DNA from: an uncultured Acidobacteriota bacterium | GTDB lineage: Bacteria; Acidobacteriota; Terriglobia; Terriglobales; Acidobacteriaceae | Assembly: GCA_903932385.1 (NCBI GenBank) | Contig: CAIZGA010000638.1 | Location: 1-6,507 of the forward strand | Reading direction: 5' to 3' | DNA length: 6,507 nt | Shown here: one piece after another, positions 5,588 through 6,507 of the stretch | Layout of the letters: the number at the start of each line of letters is the position of its first letter | How positions within the stretch are numbered: position 1 is the stretch's first letter | The notes under the pieces: model-generated | The model's input: only the letters and a program-made list of their open reading frames with translations | Told to the model about the DNA's origin: nothing | Databases searched by the model: none | Made by a program: the position numbers and the translations under genes

Positions 5588-6507
5588 TTAGTTGTCGCCG
5601 CCGGGCGAGGCCGCGCTGCCGGAGAGTTGCGAAAGGCTGCGTGCGGGCGAGTGTTTGCGTGTGGCGGGCGGAGCGTAGGTTTTGTAGACGCTGATGTGAA
5701 AGACCGACTGCTGGAATTCCTCTTCAACATCAATCTTGCCGGCGGCTTCAATGGTGCGGAGATGTTCGCGCATCCAGGCGATTTGCGCGGAGGAGAGATT
5801 GCGCTTGCTGATGTCGACGGCGGCGCCGGTGAGGTGCGGCGATGCGGTGGCGCCGGCAGAGGGAGCGGCGTTGCCGTTGATGCGTTCCAGATGCTGTTGC
5901 ACGGCGATGGTGCGGACGGCAGAGTTGACCTGCAGCGGCGTGCCGAAGCGCGCGTAGAAGGATGTGGAGATGTCGGCGAGGAACCTGGCTGTCCACGGAC
6001 GGCAGAAGCGGCGGTTGACGGGCAGGCGCGGGTCGACGGTGAGATGGAAGCTGAGGGGCAGCGGCAGCAACTGGCCGGCGCGGCGGAGACGCTCGAGGTC
6101 GGCGTCATTGCGGATGCGGCCGAGGCCTTCGATGTCTGCCATTTGATTTTGATGGAGAAGAATTTCATGCGAGCCGTAGAGCGGCGTGGGCAGGCCGGTG
6201 GTGCTGTAATGCGGCGGCAGCGTGGTGGCGGCGATGTCTGCGTTGATGATGGACTCGGCGGAGTCGAGGTCTTCGTTGTAGTCGATGTCGCTATCGGCGG
6301 TGGTGCTGGGAGGCGCGGCGGCACCGGAGTCGATATCGCTCTGGGTGACCGGCGGGGCGTAATGCAGATAGCTATAGGCGATGGGCGGCGCGGGGACCGG
6401 CGTGGGAGATTTCTGACCGGGCGATGCGAGGCGCGGAGCGGGTGCGTAATTCTGCGAAGGCGCGGGAGCAGTGGTGGAAGCGTCGAGCAGCATGGGGGCC
6501 GGGATGA
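5588..6507 (-). CDS. DUF5715-like / M15 peptidase-like protein, N-terminus outside window
   Basis: The frame is open to the right edge; its first in-window Met is codon 6493-6491, but four in-frame codons precede it (I-P-A-P), so the true start, probably with a signal peptide, is beyond the window. Numbered from that Met, residues 1-100 are a low-complexity Pro/Ala/Ser/Thr linker with an acidic patch (DSDIDYNEDLDSAE). The folded part begins near 105. The C-terminal domain carries M15/VanY-like signatures: VNSAVRT (189-195, in the place of the family's SGYRS), SPHLTGAAVDI (218-228, the SxHxxGxAxD zinc-site motif with His220 and Asp227), and EEEFQQSVFHISVY (257-270) with an acidic residue and His266. 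M15 enzymes cleave D-Ala-D-Ala peptides in peptidoglycan, so a cell-wall role is plausible but inferred. The architecture recalls acidobacterial DUF5715 proteins. It converges on the small exported-protein gene. Confidence 0.75.
   Translation of the reverse strand, partial: IPAPMLLDASTTAPAPSQNYAPAPRLASPGQKSPTPVPAPPIAYSYLHYAPPVTQSDIDSGAAAPPSTTADSDIDYNEDLDSAESIINADIAATTLPPHYSTTGLPTPLYGSHEILLHQNQMADIEGLGRIRNDADLERLRRAGQLLPLPLSFHLTVDPRLPVNRRFCRPWTARFLADISTSFYARFGTPLQVNSAVRTIAVQQHLERINGNAAPSAGATASPHLTGAAVDISKRNLSSAQIAWMREHLRTIEAAGKIDVEEEFQQSVFHISVYKTYAPPATRKHSPARSLSQLSGSAASPGGDN

Noticed and set aside
1..6507. Defence system, CRISPR array, prophage or integrative element
   Set aside because: No repeat-spacer pattern, no Cas, toxin-antitoxin, integrase or transposase motifs in any frame I read. 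rmuC alone does not make a defence locus.

Overview
The window looks like chromosomal DNA from an Acidobacteriota member, probably class Terriglobia. The evidence is a truncated gene resembling the 'VWFA-related Acidobacterial domain' family, a DUF5715-like M15-peptidase-like protein, high-GC coding sequence (about 68% in hand-counted 60-base lines of the VWA and fabF genes), and a compact acpP-fabF pair. The genus cannot be read from the sequence.

Layout, left to right. At 1-119 the plus strand encodes what looks like a short internal piece of an RND/MMPL-type transporter. At about 115-130 it runs directly into the 3' part of a minus-strand secreted VWA-like gene that starts at 831. Both reading patterns break at the same place, so the left edge is either a real rearrangement or an assembly chimera. 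Immediately upstream of the VWA gene on the same strand is a full-length rmuC-type gene (841-2292). It is far more AT-rich (about 38-40% GC in two sampled lines) than everything around it and is probably a recent import.

A 356-base intergenic region (2293-2648) separates rmuC from the divergent acpP-fabF operon. It holds a plausible acpP promoter with helically phased TGCTT repeats, a leader of about 180 nt with small hairpins, and a possible 28-codon upstream ORF whose stop overlaps the acpP start (TGATG). acpP (acyl carrier protein) and fabF (beta-ketoacyl-ACP synthase II, TTG start, 2 bases after the acpP stop) work together in type II fatty acid elongation: AcpP carries the growing chain and FabF condenses malonyl-ACP onto it. 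A strong hairpin at 4162-4192 probably ends transcription from both directions.

Right of it lies a minus-strand five-helix Yip1-like membrane protein (4209-4940). Divergent from that is a small exported protein of unknown function (5114-5512) with its own promoter and terminator. Last is a convergent minus-strand DUF5715/M15-like protein (5588-6507) whose N-terminus lies outside the window.

I see no CRISPR array, tRNA, rRNA, transposase or recognisable defence cassette. Most of the window is ordinary housekeeping and hypothetical sequence. The items most worth a second look are the chimeric left edge, the composition break at rmuC, the acpP leader/uORF and the small exported double-cysteine protein.
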